Both the position numbers and the translations under genes were made by a program. Positions 8,748 to 16,954 of a stretch of 64,000 bases of DNA are shown here, in pieces (position 1 is the first letter of the stretch; each line of letters begins with the position of its first letter). Below the pieces are notes generated by a model, which was not told the DNA's origin, did not search any database, and was given only the letters and a program-made list of their open reading frames with translations. The stretch is taken from assembly GCA_020696365.1 (NCBI GenBank), contig JAEHCM010000001.1, positions 290,796-354,795 on the forward strand. Direction: 5' to 3'. This stretch comes from Thermoplasmata archaeon. GTDB lineage: Archaea > Thermoplasmatota > Thermoplasmata > UBA10834.

Positions 8748-9728
8748 TCATCCTGTGACGGTGTCAACCGGGTCCTTCGGGAGATTCTTCCTGTACCACA
8801 CGCTCTCCGTGTCATTCGTGAACCCGAAGGACCTGTAAAGACCGAGGGCCTTCTCGTTCTTGGCGAACACGCCAAGATAGATCGTGTCCATCCCCCTGTC
8901 GAGGATCCATCTCATTCCGTCCGAAAGCAACGCCTCCCCGAGGCCGACGCGCCTGAACTGGGGACGCACGCCAATAATATCCACCCAGCCAGTCTGCTCG
9001 CCTTTCTCCTGGTTGAACGTCGAGCTCTCATCCGAGAGGCATAAGCCAGCGATCTCGTCCCCCTTCGACGCGAGCGTCAGGACGGCGGGGTCCTCTCTGC
9101 AGTCCCGAGCGTTGATGAAGCGTTCCGGCCTCTCAGGTGCGAAGTTGAAGTGGTCTCTGAAAGAATCATTGAACACGTCCACTATCTTCGATATGTCAAC
9201 GTCCGAACAGTCGCGAAGATTCCTGCGTTCAAGTTCGAAGCCCGCCGGGGGCAGCACCTCTCGCACCTCAGCGCGCCCCCGCCTCACCAGGATGTACACC
9301 CTGTAGGCCTCCTCGAACGAGTGCGAGGTCAGCAACGAACGTCCCCAGTTGTTCGTGATCAGACTTCTCGAAAGGGCTTTGCCGACGTTCCTCGACCGCA
9401 GATAGCCGAGCGATCTCTCAAGCAGCGCCTGCTCGGCCCCCTTCCCCCTGTGTTCCGGCACGACATCAATATCGATGTATCCGTCGTCCTTTCCGGCTTT
9501 GATCCGGTTTCCTTCGACCAAAACGAGCCCGAATCCGACTACCTCGCCGTCGAGGGTTGCAATCCAAGTTCCCTTCGGGTCGAAGTCCGGGTCCAAGAAA
9601 GTCTCTGACCTGGCTTCGTCGTGTGTGAGCCTCCGCTCGTGCGGCTCATCCGCTCGTGCCTTCGCTAGGACCTCGATCATTTCTTCGAGCGATGACTCCG
9701 TAAGATGTCGGAACTCCAGGTCTGACAC
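8748..9728 (-). CDS. Tandem-domain GNAT N-acetyltransferase
   Basis: A 326-residue cytosolic protein made of two GNAT acetyltransferase domains in tandem, the layout known from mycothiol synthase MshD and relatives. The first domain (about residues 1-155) has a weak acetyl-CoA loop (VVPEHRGKGAEQALLE). The second (about 165-320) has a full motif A (GVRPQFRRVGLGEALLSDG) and motif B (NEKALGLYRSFGF). The substrate cannot be deduced. The start is GTG behind GGAG. It lies downstream of the histidine kinase on the same strand, 80 nt away, so the two may be co-transcribed. Family assignment is firm; function beyond acyl transfer is unknown. Confidence 0.88.
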   Translation of the reverse strand: MSDLEFRHLTESSLEEMIEVLAKARADEPHERRLTHDEARSETFLDPDFDPKGTWIATLDGEVVGFGLVLVEGNRIKAGKDDGYIDIDVVPEHRGKGAEQALLERSLGYLRSRNVGKALSRSLITNNWGRSLLTSHSFEEAYRVYILVRRGRAEVREVLPPAGFELERRNLRDCSDVDISKIVDVFNDSFRDHFNFAPERPERFINARDCREDPAVLTLASKGDEIAGLCLSDESSTFNQEKGEQTGWVDIIGVRPQFRRVGLGEALLSDGMRWILDRGMDTIYLGVFAKNEKALGLYRSFGFTNDTESVWYRKNLPKDPVDTVTG

Positions 9729-9808
9729 GTTCTCCGCCTAAACTGGAAGTGAGAGATAATCCTTTCGGGCAATCAGGTTCGTCCGGCCATGTTCGAATGC
9801 TTGGCCGG

Positions 9809-11692
9809 TCAGGTCTCGGACGGCGATCCATCTACGAATCTGTATTTCCCTTCTGGCACGAGTATCTCGAATCGCGCGCCCTCGCCTACGACGCCCGTCT
9901 CCCGTATCGAGATATTCGTTATCCCGAGTATCTCCGCTGATAGGAAGAGGCCGTGGCTGTGTTTGCCCGGCACTAGCGATCTCTGGAAGATGGTCTCCTT
10001 GCGCTCTGTGGGGACGCCGACGCCGTTGTCCACCATCACAATCGTCAATCCATCCGGGCCTTCCGAGTACGACAACGAGATCGCGGTGACGGTCTGTCCG
10101 TGTTTTAGTGAGTTGCTTACAATGTTGTGCAGTACCTTTGGAAACATCGGGTCCGCGAAAACCTCAACGCCTTCGAGCCTGCTGCTCAGTTCCGTTCCTG
10201 TCAGGTCGAGCCCCGCGGTCGCAGACACGAAAGCCTCTCGAACTTCCACCCACTCGGGTTTGTTGATGCCCACCTCCTCGTATTGGCTCGTGAACTGGAA
10301 GAAGGACGCCAGGTTGTCGGTCGTGCCCTCCACCTTGCTAAGATAGTCGCCCACGACAGGGTCCTTCGAGACTTCCATCGCCATGCCGAGCCATCCCCTC
10401 TGGACGGTCATCTGGTTCAAGGCATCGTGTCGGGTGATCGAAGACAGTACGCTCAGCCTCTTGTTCACGTTCTCGAGATCCGCGGTCCGTTCCTTGACTT
10501 TTTCCTCTAGGCCTGAATACGACAGCTCGAGTTCGGAGGCCATGTCGTTGAATGACTTTGCCAGCCGGCCAAGTTCATCCTCACGGGTTACGGTAATCCT
10601 CTGGGAGAGCTCGCCCCTGGCCATGCCTCGCGTCGCTGCTTCCAATGCCGATATGGGACCGGTGATCGAGCGCGACAGGGCTGCGGCAATGACGGCACCG
10701 AGGACCAATCCCAGGGCGGCCACCGTGAGTATCCTGGTCTGCAGTTCTGTCGCAGGGCCGAGGACCTCGTCTTCCGCATGGCTCAGGAACACGAGCCAGC
10801 CGTGGCCTTCGTATTCCAGGTAGCCAGTTGAGGTGGCGAATGAGAACAGCCTGTCCGTTTCTCCCTCCCTGTCCGAGAAGTGCCCCCTCTCGCCAACAGC
10901 ATGCTGGAAGAATGAGCTGGACGATACATTCTGAAGAATCACGTAAGCCCTGGATGCGAATATCATCCTTCCATCGGACGTGACGACCTTCAGCTCGCTG
11001 GTCTCGTAGCCAAGGTCCGTAAGCTCGATGTCCTTGGCGACAGATAGCATGTTGATCATCGCCTTGGCTGCGCCTATGGTCTCGCCAGCACCGTCCCGGA
11101 CCGGCGTACATGCACATACACCGTAGGTTGCAGAGCTCTCGTCGTACAATATGTCGTCGATCACCAACTCGGCCTCCTGAGCGGAATGCCACCACGATTC
11201 ATCGTCCTGTCTGAAATCAGTGGTGCGCCCAGTTGCCGCGACCAATGCGCCATATTTGTTCGTGACGATGACTTCTCCGAACACCTCCATGCCGTGCTTG
11301 AGCACGTAATGCTCCAGAAACCGGTCTCTGAGCAGGAGCGAGAGGTCGTTCTCGAGCACCGCCTCCATGAACTCTGGAACGACATCCAATGGCGTCAGAG
11401 TCCAGTTCTCGTCCATCTGATCGATGTATCCCTGCGGGTCCTCCATCGCATCGAATGCAGCATTCGATTCACTGACCCATTCCACAACCTCGAAGCTGCT
11501 CATCATTGTGGCGACTTCGTGGCCTTTCAGGTAGATCATATTGTCCATCGACTCGGACAGGCTGTCTGCAATCGCTTCGGAAGCGAGACCGACGCCTTCC
11601 GCGATGGCATTCCTGCTTGTCACGGACGAGTACAGGGCCAATGACGCCAGCATCAGGAGGAGGGTTATGAAACCGGCCCCAAGTCTGACCAC
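9809..11692 (-). CDS. Membrane sensor histidine kinase (Cache-like sensor, HAMP, HATPase)
   Basis: A 627-residue signal-transducing kinase. An N-terminal membrane helix is followed by an extracytoplasmic sensor of about 270 residues (Cache-like), a second helix (ILTVAALGLVLGAVIAAAL) and a HAMP domain (MARGELSQRITVTREDELG). A short coiled coil leads to the phospho-acceptor box (SSITRHDALNQ), then the ATPase domain with an N box (HNIVSNSLKHG) and G boxes (VDNGVGVP, HGLFLS). The RHD-type H box is typical of archaeal kinases. No response regulator is adjacent. The first canonical start is the GTG at 11692, but the frame stays open upstream for about 20 codons reading RRSVQRHLFSKIV. The native protein may therefore begin earlier from a non-canonical codon. 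The preceding gene ends 36 nt before the GTG. Confidence 0.9.
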   Translation of the reverse strand: MVRLGAGFITLLLMLASLALYSSVTSRNAIAEGVGLASEAIADSLSESMDNMIYLKGHEVATMMSSFEVVEWVSESNAAFDAMEDPQGYIDQMDENWTLTPLDVVPEFMEAVLENDLSLLLRDRFLEHYVLKHGMEVFGEVIVTNKYGALVAATGRTTDFRQDDESWWHSAQEAELVIDDILYDESSATYGVCACTPVRDGAGETIGAAKAMINMLSVAKDIELTDLGYETSELKVVTSDGRMIFASRAYVILQNVSSSSFFQHAVGERGHFSDREGETDRLFSFATSTGYLEYEGHGWLVFLSHAEDEVLGPATELQTRILTVAALGLVLGAVIAAALSRSITGPISALEAATRGMARGELSQRITVTREDELGRLAKSFNDMASELELSYSGLEEKVKERTADLENVNKRLSVLSSITRHDALNQMTVQRGWLGMAMEVSKDPVVGDYLSKVEGTTDNLASFFQFTSQYEEVGINKPEWVEVREAFVSATAGLDLTGTELSSRLEGVEVFADPMFPKVLHNIVSNSLKHGQTVTAISLSYSEGPDGLTIVMVDNGVGVPTERKETIFQRSLVPGKHSHGLFLSAEILGITNISIRETGVVGEGARFEILVPEGKYRFVDGSPSET

Positions 11693-11727
11693 TATCTTGG
11701 AGAACAGGTGTCGTTGGACGGACCGTC

Positions 11728-12945
11728 TCAGAGGTATCGGAGTCCACCTCCCTCTATCACTGCAGGGAAGACCAGGATGTCGACGTTATGATCGTCTGGC
11801 GGGAGAGTCACCACTCCGATCAGCCCGGAATGCACGAATCCCCTATTCAGGAGGGTCCGGAGGTTCTCTCTGGACACCTCACTGTCGGAAAGGAGCCCCC
11901 AGATGAGCGTCAGTACATCCGAGCCTATGGCCCCTTGGTGTGTCAACGGTACTCCGTAGCGTTCCTCGAATTCCGCCAGGAACCCGGTGTCGATCGTAGC
12001 GCCGGGGAGGTACATTATCGGTGCACTGACGAAGCTTCCCTGGGCTTCCGGCAGCTCCCACATCTCTGGGATCGACCCCTCGACGGCACACACGACGTGT
12101 CCTGCATAGCCACTGGAATTCAACTCGCTGAATACGGCCTGGAACTGGTGCCTGAGCGCGACTACGAAGACTGCATCGTTGTCGGTAACGCTCGCGACCG
12201 CCTCGGAGAATTCCGTGTGGTTGGAGGCGAAGCCGTAAGACTCGACGGTCCCGCCCGAGGCCTCGAAAGCCTCGGTCAACCGGCTCATCACTGGGCTGCC
12301 ATACGCATCGTCTAGATGCAGTATTCCAAGGGAGCTCACATTGAGTGTCTCAAGGGTTTCGAGAGCGTTCTCCACCTCCGCCGAAGGTGACACATAGTAT
12401 CTGAAGACCCAATCCTTCCCCTCGGTCAGGTTCTCTGCCGTCGCTCCAATTGAGATCAACACTATCCCATTGGCCTCCGCGATCTCGGCCATGGGGACTG
12501 CCGCCCCTCTCGTGGCCGTCAGGACGGCGAGAGGATGGTACTTCTCCTCCGCCTCGAGAAGCTTCTCCACGGCGGCCTCGGGACTGGACGCGCAGTCTTC
12601 CACCACTAGCCTTATGCGCATTCCGTTGATCCCGCCCCATCTGTTGAGCTCCTCGACGGTCATGGATATGGCGTCTTCGATCTCCACGAGATACGAGGAG
12701 GCCCCGGTCAATGGGAGTATTGCCACGATGGTGACCTGCGGCTCTGAAATACCTGACAGAACCCACACAGTAGACAACGCCAAGGCCGCTACTGCGATGG
12801 ACCCCACGATGGTCATCACCTTCCGTGACGGCCTGCGCTTCTTGAGGACCCTGGTCACCCGAGGTTCCTCCACCACGCCTTCGGCACCCGGACCTTCCGA
12901 CTGGTGCCCGGGATCTTCACGCACACCCGATTCTGTCACCAGCAT
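11728..12945 (-). CDS. Membrane-anchored periplasmic-binding protein (Leu/Ile/Val receptor family)
   Basis: A roughly 405-residue protein. A cytoplasmic, Glu/Pro-rich N-terminus of about 45 residues is followed by one membrane helix (IVGSIAVAALALSTVWVL) and a type I periplasmic-binding fold of the branched-chain amino acid receptor family (Peripla_BP_6). Blocks seen include VAILPLTGASSY, ISMTVEELNRWGGINGM, a mid-domain LGILHLDDAYGSP and IGSDVLTLIWGLL. No ABC permease or ATPase is nearby; the next gene, 36 nt downstream, is a histidine kinase. A ligand-sensing role feeding the kinase is inferred from this. GTG at 12954 is an alternative start, but it overlaps the GGAG that suits the ATG at 12945. 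Confidence 0.85.
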   Translation of the reverse strand: MLVTESGVREDPGHQSEGPGAEGVVEEPRVTRVLKKRRPSRKVMTIVGSIAVAALALSTVWVLSGISEPQVTIVAILPLTGASSYLVEIEDAISMTVEELNRWGGINGMRIRLVVEDCASSPEAAVEKLLEAEEKYHPLAVLTATRGAAVPMAEIAEANGIVLISIGATAENLTEGKDWVFRYYVSPSAEVENALETLETLNVSSLGILHLDDAYGSPVMSRLTEAFEASGGTVESYGFASNHTEFSEAVASVTDNDAVFVVALRHQFQAVFSELNSSGYAGHVVCAVEGSIPEMWELPEAQGSFVSAPIMYLPGATIDTGFLAEFEERYGVPLTHQGAIGSDVLTLIWGLLSDSEVSRENLRTLLNRGFVHSGLIGVVTLPPDDHNVDILVFPAVIEGGGLRYL

Positions 12946-13022
12946 CCATGCCACTCCATGAGTTTCAGGAACCGTTCGCCGGAATCCTACTGCCCGTCCC
13001 CGACTTCAATTGGCTTCTGGGC

Positions 13023-13030
13023 ATTTATAT
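13023..13030 (-). promoter_or_regulatory. TATA box upstream of the binding-protein/kinase operon
   Basis: ATATAAAT on the minus strand, about 80 bases before the ATG at 12945, inside the 237-base gap between that gene and tRNA-Ala. Assigned from pattern and location only. Confidence 0.35.
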
Positions 13031-13182
13031 TCTTAGCCTGGTTCACAGGTGCAGTCGCGACATATCTCCGCGTTGATCCGCAGGTCGGTACCATGAGAAG
13101 AAGATGCCGTCGTGTTCCTTCGCTGTCACGGCGGCCGAGAATCACTGGCATTGTCCGACTCACCCTCGGATGCGCATGGATG

Positions 13183-13254
13183 TGGACCGGGCGAGATTTG
13201 AACTCGCGACCTCCCGCATGCCAAGCGGGCGATCTTCCGCTGATCTACCGGCCC
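13183..13254 (-). tRNA. tRNA-Ala (anticodon GGC)
   Basis: A complete 72-base cloverleaf on the minus strand. The acceptor GGGCCGG pairs with CCGGTCC and contains the G3-U70 wobble that defines alanine tRNAs. The anticodon stem CCCGC/GCGGG encloses loop TTGGCAT, and the T arm is GCGAG-TTCAAAT-CTCGC. The discriminator is A; no CCA is encoded and no intron is present. It lies just downstream of purF on the same strand. Confidence 0.96.
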
Positions 13255-13310
13255 ATCCTGGGCGGCGTTGTATGGTGCGGCTGTAGTTAAAGGTTGCCTG
13301 ATGCGTCCAC

Positions 13311-14693
13311 TCAGGCGAACGAGTCCAGCTTCTTCTGGAACCGCACCTTCTCGCCCTCCACCGGCAGCGGGTACTCCCCGGTCAGGCATCCGAGGCATAG
13401 GTCGCTGGCGCTGTGGCCGATCGCATCCACGAGTCCATCGATCGATATGTAGCCAAGGCTGTCAGCGGTGAGCATCCTGGCGATGTCTTCGACCGTCCTT
13501 CCGGTGGCGGCGAACTGATCCCTCGTCTTCATGTCGATGCCGAAGTAGCATGGCATCCGAATGGGCGGTGACCCTATCCTCACGTGCACTTCCTTGGCAC
13601 CCGCATTCCTCACGAGCTGCACGATCTGCCTCATGGTCGTGCCTCTGACGATGGAGTCATCCACCAGCACGATCCGCTTGTCCTTTATGACGCTCTTCAG
13701 CGGGTTGAGCTTGAGCATCACGCTGGTGGTCCGGTCGTTCTGTTCTGGCATGATGAACGTGCGCTCGACATACCTGTTCTTCATCAATCCCTCGGAATAC
13801 GGGATCCCCGAAGTCTCTGCATAGCCCATGGAATGCGACCTACCGGAGTCCGGCACGGGTACGATCACGTCAGCATCGACGGGTTGTTCCCTCGCCAGAC
13901 ACTGACCTATCCTCCTTCTGACGTCGTACACGAGGTGCCCGTCGAGGCATGAATCAGCCCTGGCGATGTACACCCACTCGAACATGCAGTGCGCCTTACC
14001 TCTGGCCAGGCCTGTCTTGGTCGACCTGATCTCTCCAGGGAGGAGCTCTACGAGCTCCCCCGGTTCGACATCCCGCATGAACTCGCCCCCGAGCGTGTCG
14101 AAGACGACGCTCTCCGAGGCGGCGGCATAGCCACCTTTGGTCCTGCCGACGCAGAGCGGGCGGATCCCGAGCGGGTCGCGCAGTGCGAACACACGGCTGT
14201 CCACCATCAGGGTGATGGAGTATGATCCTATGAGCGACGCCATCACGTTCTTGACGGATCTGACTGGGTCGCCAGTGTTCGAGATGTCGTTCGCCAGCAT
14301 GCGGATTATGATCTCAGAGTCGCTGGTCGTCGCGAACGCCCAGCCCTTCTTCTTCAGGCCGTCCCTGAGCTGGTCTCCGTTCACAATCTCGCCGTTGTGC
14401 GCCAGGGCGATGTCGCCGTAGTTGGTGGACATGACGACTGGCTGAGCGTTCTCCGGGCTCGACGAACCTACCGTGGAGTAGCGGACATGGCCTATGCCCG
14501 TCTCCCCTTTGAGGTTATGCAAGTCGTCCGCCCTCAACGCTTGATGAGCGAGTCCCATGCCTTTGAGCGCCTTGATGCCGTTGTTGTAGACCGCTATACC
14601 TGCGGACTCCTGTCCGCGGTGCTGGAGCACCCTCAAAGCATAGAAAATGTCTGTCGTGGCATGGGTGATCGACGCTGTGGCGAATACACCACA
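13311..14693 (-). CDS. purF: Amidophosphoribosyltransferase PurF, start codon unresolved
   Basis: PurF makes 5-phosphoribosylamine from PRPP and glutamine, the first step of purine synthesis. The coordinates begin at the codon of the catalytic cysteine (14693-14691, ECGVFA), the N-terminal residue of mature PurF. The glutaminase domain (LQHRGQESAGIAVY, GHVRYSTVG) is followed by the PRPP-binding motif (IVLVDDSIVRGTT) and a C-terminal Cys pair (DLCLGCLTGEY). The only canonical start in frame is a TTG at 14636, which would delete the cysteine. Upstream of the cysteine the frame is open for ten codons (GTEPEHPQDE) with no ATG, GTG or TTG. It then meets TGA (14726-14724), which is preceded by ATG GAT GAG GGG GGT from 14741. 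It follows rpl37e closely. The enzyme is certain; the N-terminus needs resolving. Confidence 0.92.
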   Translation of the reverse strand, partial: CGVFATASITHATTDIFYALRVLQHRGQESAGIAVYNNGIKALKGMGLAHQALRADDLHNLKGETGIGHVRYSTVGSSSPENAQPVVMSTNYGDIALAHNGEIVNGDQLRDGLKKKGWAFATTSDSEIIIRMLANDISNTGDPVRSVKNVMASLIGSYSITLMVDSRVFALRDPLGIRPLCVGRTKGGYAAASESVVFDTLGGEFMRDVEPGELVELLPGEIRSTKTGLARGKAHCMFEWVYIARADSCLDGHLVYDVRRRIGQCLAREQPVDADVIVPVPDSGRSHSMGYAETSGIPYSEGLMKNRYVERTFIMPEQNDRTTSVMLKLNPLKSVIKDKRIVLVDDSIVRGTTMRQIVQLVRNAGAKEVHVRIGSPPIRMPCYFGIDMKTRDQFAATGRTVEDIARMLTADSLGYISIDGLVDAIGHSASDLCLGCLTGEYPLPVEGEKVRFQKKLDSFA

Positions 14694-14756
14694 CTCATCC
14701 TGCGGGTGCTCAGGCTCCGTACCTCAACCCCCCTCATCCATCGCACGAATTCAATA

Positions 14757-14924
14757 TCAGTGCGCCTTCGCCCAGTTGTAGGTTCTCCGCTTGGCAGTCG
14801 CACCGAAGCCGCACGAAGCGCACAACCTGTGTCTCGCATGGTACGCGCGCTTCCCACATCTGCGGCAAATGATGTGGGTCTTCTTGCTGCCCCGCTTACC
14901 CATCGACGGCGTGCCCTTGGTCAT
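14757..14924 (-). CDS. rpl37e: 50S ribosomal protein L37e
   Basis: A 55-residue zinc-ribbon ribosomal protein of the large subunit. It begins [17 protein letters not shown], has two CxxC pairs (CRRCG and CASCG) and a basic C-terminus ([11 protein letters not shown]), the standard length and sequence for archaeal and eukaryotic L37e. It starts 10 nt downstream of the Lsm gene, an arrangement widely conserved in archaea, and ends shortly before purF. Too short for most gene callers but unmistakable. Confidence 0.97.
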   Translation of the reverse strand: MTKGTPSMGKRGSKKTHIICRRCGKRAYHARHRLCASCGFGATAKRRTYNWAKAH

Positions 14925-14934
14925 CCTGCTACCC

Positions 14935-15147
14935 TCACGGCGATATGTATATGACGTTGTCTCCGCGGACTATGATCGAGTCGAGCTTGCGCCTGACGTC
15001 GTTGTCGTGGATCTCCTCGGCGTTCCTGAGCACGAGGTTCATGTGCGGGTCGTAGCCATCCAGGATGCCGCGGTATCCCCTCTTACCCTTGAGCTCGACG
15101 ATAACCTGCTGGTTAATCGCCTTGTTCAGAACAGCCAGAGGTTTCAT
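14935..15147 (-). CDS. Sm-like RNA-binding protein (archaeal Lsm/SmAP)
   Basis: A 70-residue Sm-fold protein that should form a ring binding U-rich RNA. The Sm1 motif ([23 protein letters not shown]) and Sm2 motif ([11 protein letters not shown]) are both present. The ATG at 15147 has GGTGAT eight bases upstream; an in-frame TTG one codon earlier is less likely. It heads the lsm-rpl37e-purF operon. A minus-strand TTTAAGTA near 15184-15191 is a plausible TATA element. Confidence 0.96.
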   Translation of the reverse strand: MKPLAVLNKAINQQVIVELKGKRGYRGILDGYDPHMNLVLRNAEEIHDNDVRRKLDSIIVRGDNVIYISP

Positions 15148-15253
15148 CAAATTACATCACCGATGTCCTGATTAATGGTGCCGTACTTAAAGCTTTCCCG
15201 CCGGGTCGTGAGGTCGATCGCCGCCCAGGCAGCACTTCTTGGTCGCCGTGGGT

Positions 15254-15724
15254 CTACAGCTCGACGGTCAGGTCTTCCTTGTGTCTGTCGAGTATGAGAT
15301 AGGTGTTGCTCCTCTCGACCTCGTCGATCCTGATGAACTGATCGACGGTGTTCTTGAGCTCCTCCCTCGAGGAAGCCCTCAGAAGCACGGCGAAATCGAT
15401 GTTGCCGAGGAGGAAGTAGACCGCCCACACACCGGATATCTTGGCGATCCTCTCGCCTATCTTCTTCGAGTAGTCGGGACCATACTTGCCAGTTATGAGC
15501 GCTATCGCCAGGATCTCCTTGCCGACCTTCAGGGGGTCGACGCAAGCCTTGAAGCCGGTTATCACACCCTCCTCCCGCAGCCTGTTGACCCTGTAGTGGA
15601 CCGTGGATGACGAGAGACCAGTCTTCTCGCCAATCTTCTTCAGGCTGATGTTGCAGTTCTCTTGAAGCATTTTCAGTATGATCCTATCGTTCTTGTCTAG
15701 CGTCACCGTATCTTGTGTGCTCAA
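15254..15724 (-). CDS. Lrp/AsnC family transcriptional regulator
   Basis: A 156-residue regulator with an N-terminal helix-turn-helix (NISLKKIGEKTGLSSSTVHYR, about residues 25-45) and a C-terminal RAM ligand-binding/oligomerisation domain (VYFLLGNIDFAVLLRA). Length and order match archaeal Lrp-like proteins, which bind DNA as multimers and often sense amino acids. The start is TTG with GGAG upstream. It is transcribed separately from lsm with its own TATA element. The target genes are unknown. Confidence 0.93.
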   Translation of the reverse strand: MSTQDTVTLDKNDRIILKMLQENCNISLKKIGEKTGLSSSTVHYRVNRLREEGVITGFKACVDPLKVGKEILAIALITGKYGPDYSKKIGERIAKISGVWAVYFLLGNIDFAVLLRASSREELKNTVDQFIRIDEVERSNTYLILDRHKEDLTVEL

Positions 15725-15768
15725 GGACTTCCTCTCCCCAAAACGTTCGAAAAGGCTACGTGAAATTC

Positions 15769-15778
15769 AAATTTATAA
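15769..15778 (-). promoter_or_regulatory. TATA box of the Lrp/AsnC gene
   Basis: TTATAAATTT on the minus strand, 45-55 bases before the TTG start at 15724, in a clearly AT-rich patch. Predicted initiation is about 25 bases upstream of the start codon. Confidence 0.6.
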
Positions 15779-15965
15779 CATTTTCGTATGGTTTATCTCG
15801 AATTGAACGAAAATCGACACCGCGCTCCTCTTTGCAGAGGCCGCCGGCCTCAAGGCACGATGACCGGTTATTGCATTGACTGGTCGCCTAGGTCATTCTC
15901 AAGCGGTGTCACTCAGTGCACAATTTTGAAATATGGCCCGACGCCCTGTCATCCGGCTGATAGCA

Positions 15966-16673
15966 ATGAAACACTCGATCATAGGGGATAACCTGCAGTT
16001 CATCAACTGCGAAATCGGTCCGGGGGAGCTGATCTTCGCCGAAGCGGGTACAATGACCTATATGAGCCAGAACATCGGGATGACCGCCAGGGCCCGGGGC
16101 GGGATGATGGCCGGTTTGAAGCGCAAGATGACCGGTGAGTCTTTCTTCGTGACGGAGTTCACCGCCACCGGTGGACCGGGCGTCGTCGCCTTCGCCGGGA
16201 ACGTGCCAGGTAAGATCCAGGCGCTGGACCTCCGAGGAGGCAAGGTCTGGCTCATGCAGAAGGACGCATTCCTCTGCGCGGAGGGAGCCGTCACCCTGGA
16301 TATCGCCTTCCAGAAGAAGCTGGGGACGATATTCTTCGGAGGCGAGGGGCTCATCATCCAGAAGCTGTCCGGTGAGGGGACCACGTTCGTACACGGATCC
16401 GGCGACTTCATAGAGATGAACCTGAAGCCGGGAGAGGTCATGCGTGTCAGCACTGGCAACGTGGTCGCCTGGGAAGGCTCGGTCCAGTACCGCATTGAGA
16501 GCGTCGGCTCGATCCGGAGCGCCCTGTTCAGCGGGGAAGGGCTGTTCGTAACGACGCTCACAGGCCCGGGAAGAATCATACTCCAGTCGCTCACTCTGCC
16601 GAAGCTCGCAGGCGCGCTCATACCGTTCCTTCCGAAGCAGCAGAGTAGCGGCTCGGGATTCTCCCTGCGGTGA
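15966..16673 (+). CDS. AIM24/TIGR00266 family protein
   Basis: A 235-residue protein of the AIM24 (mitochondrial biogenesis)/TIGR00266 family, a double-stranded beta-helix fold widespread in prokaryotes with no settled function. Visible blocks are MKHSIIGDNLQFINCEIGPG, an AEAGTMTYM segment, TGGPGVVAFAGNVPG, FVHGSGDFIEMNLKPGE, and an aromatic-poor C-terminus (LPKLAGALIPFLP). The ATG at 15966 matches the family's usual beginning; an in-frame ATG at 15933 would add 11 residues. It is followed after 11 nt by a small membrane protein, suggesting a membrane-associated pair. Confidence 0.9.
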   Translation: MKHSIIGDNLQFINCEIGPGELIFAEAGTMTYMSQNIGMTARARGGMMAGLKRKMTGESFFVTEFTATGGPGVVAFAGNVPGKIQALDLRGGKVWLMQKDAFLCAEGAVTLDIAFQKKLGTIFFGGEGLIIQKLSGEGTTFVHGSGDFIEMNLKPGEVMRVSTGNVVAWEGSVQYRIESVGSIRSALFSGEGLFVTTLTGPGRIILQSLTLPKLAGALIPFLPKQQSSGSGFSLR

Positions 16674-16684
16674 GGTGTGAGTCC

Positions 16685-16933
16685 ATGGGTAGGGTTGCGG
16701 CGATACTGGCTTTCCTAGCCGGTCTGCTGGTCGTCATAGTGCTCCTGGAGTGGATAGGTGTTTTCGCCGCCCTCCTCGCGCTGGTCGGACTCCTAGCACT
16801 CGTGATACTGGTGCTGGTGGCCGTCGCCGTCGCGGTGGTCGTCTTCCTGAGCATACCTTACTTCTTCATAACGAAGAAGATGGAGGTCCGGGAGGGGTCG
16901 TTCACCCTGGATAGACTCGACGAGGAGAAGTGA
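16685..16933 (+). CDS. Small two-helix membrane protein
   Basis: An 82-residue protein with two hydrophobic stretches (about residues 5-26 and 30-57) separated by a short turn, then a soluble acidic tail (KKMEVREGSFTLDRLDEEK). The ATG at 16685 is set by GAGGTG upstream; a frame-compatible codon at 16670 is not favoured. It is cotranscribed with the AIM24-family gene just upstream. No family is recognised. Confidence 0.75.
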   Translation: MGRVAAILAFLAGLLVVIVLLEWIGVFAALLALVGLLALVILVLVAVAVAVVVFLSIPYFFITKKMEVREGSFTLDRLDEEK

Positions 16934-16954
16934 ACACGGATCCCCGTGGGACGC

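Noticed and set aside
8548..8838. A 96-codon rightward frame in the gap before the acetyltransferase gene
   Set aside because: It overlaps the 3' end of the GNAT gene antisense, lacks a ribosome site and has no recognisable sequence.
13311..14636. purF starting at TTG 14636
   Set aside because: This would remove the catalytic cysteine and the conserved ECGVFA strand, which are intact in frame upstream.
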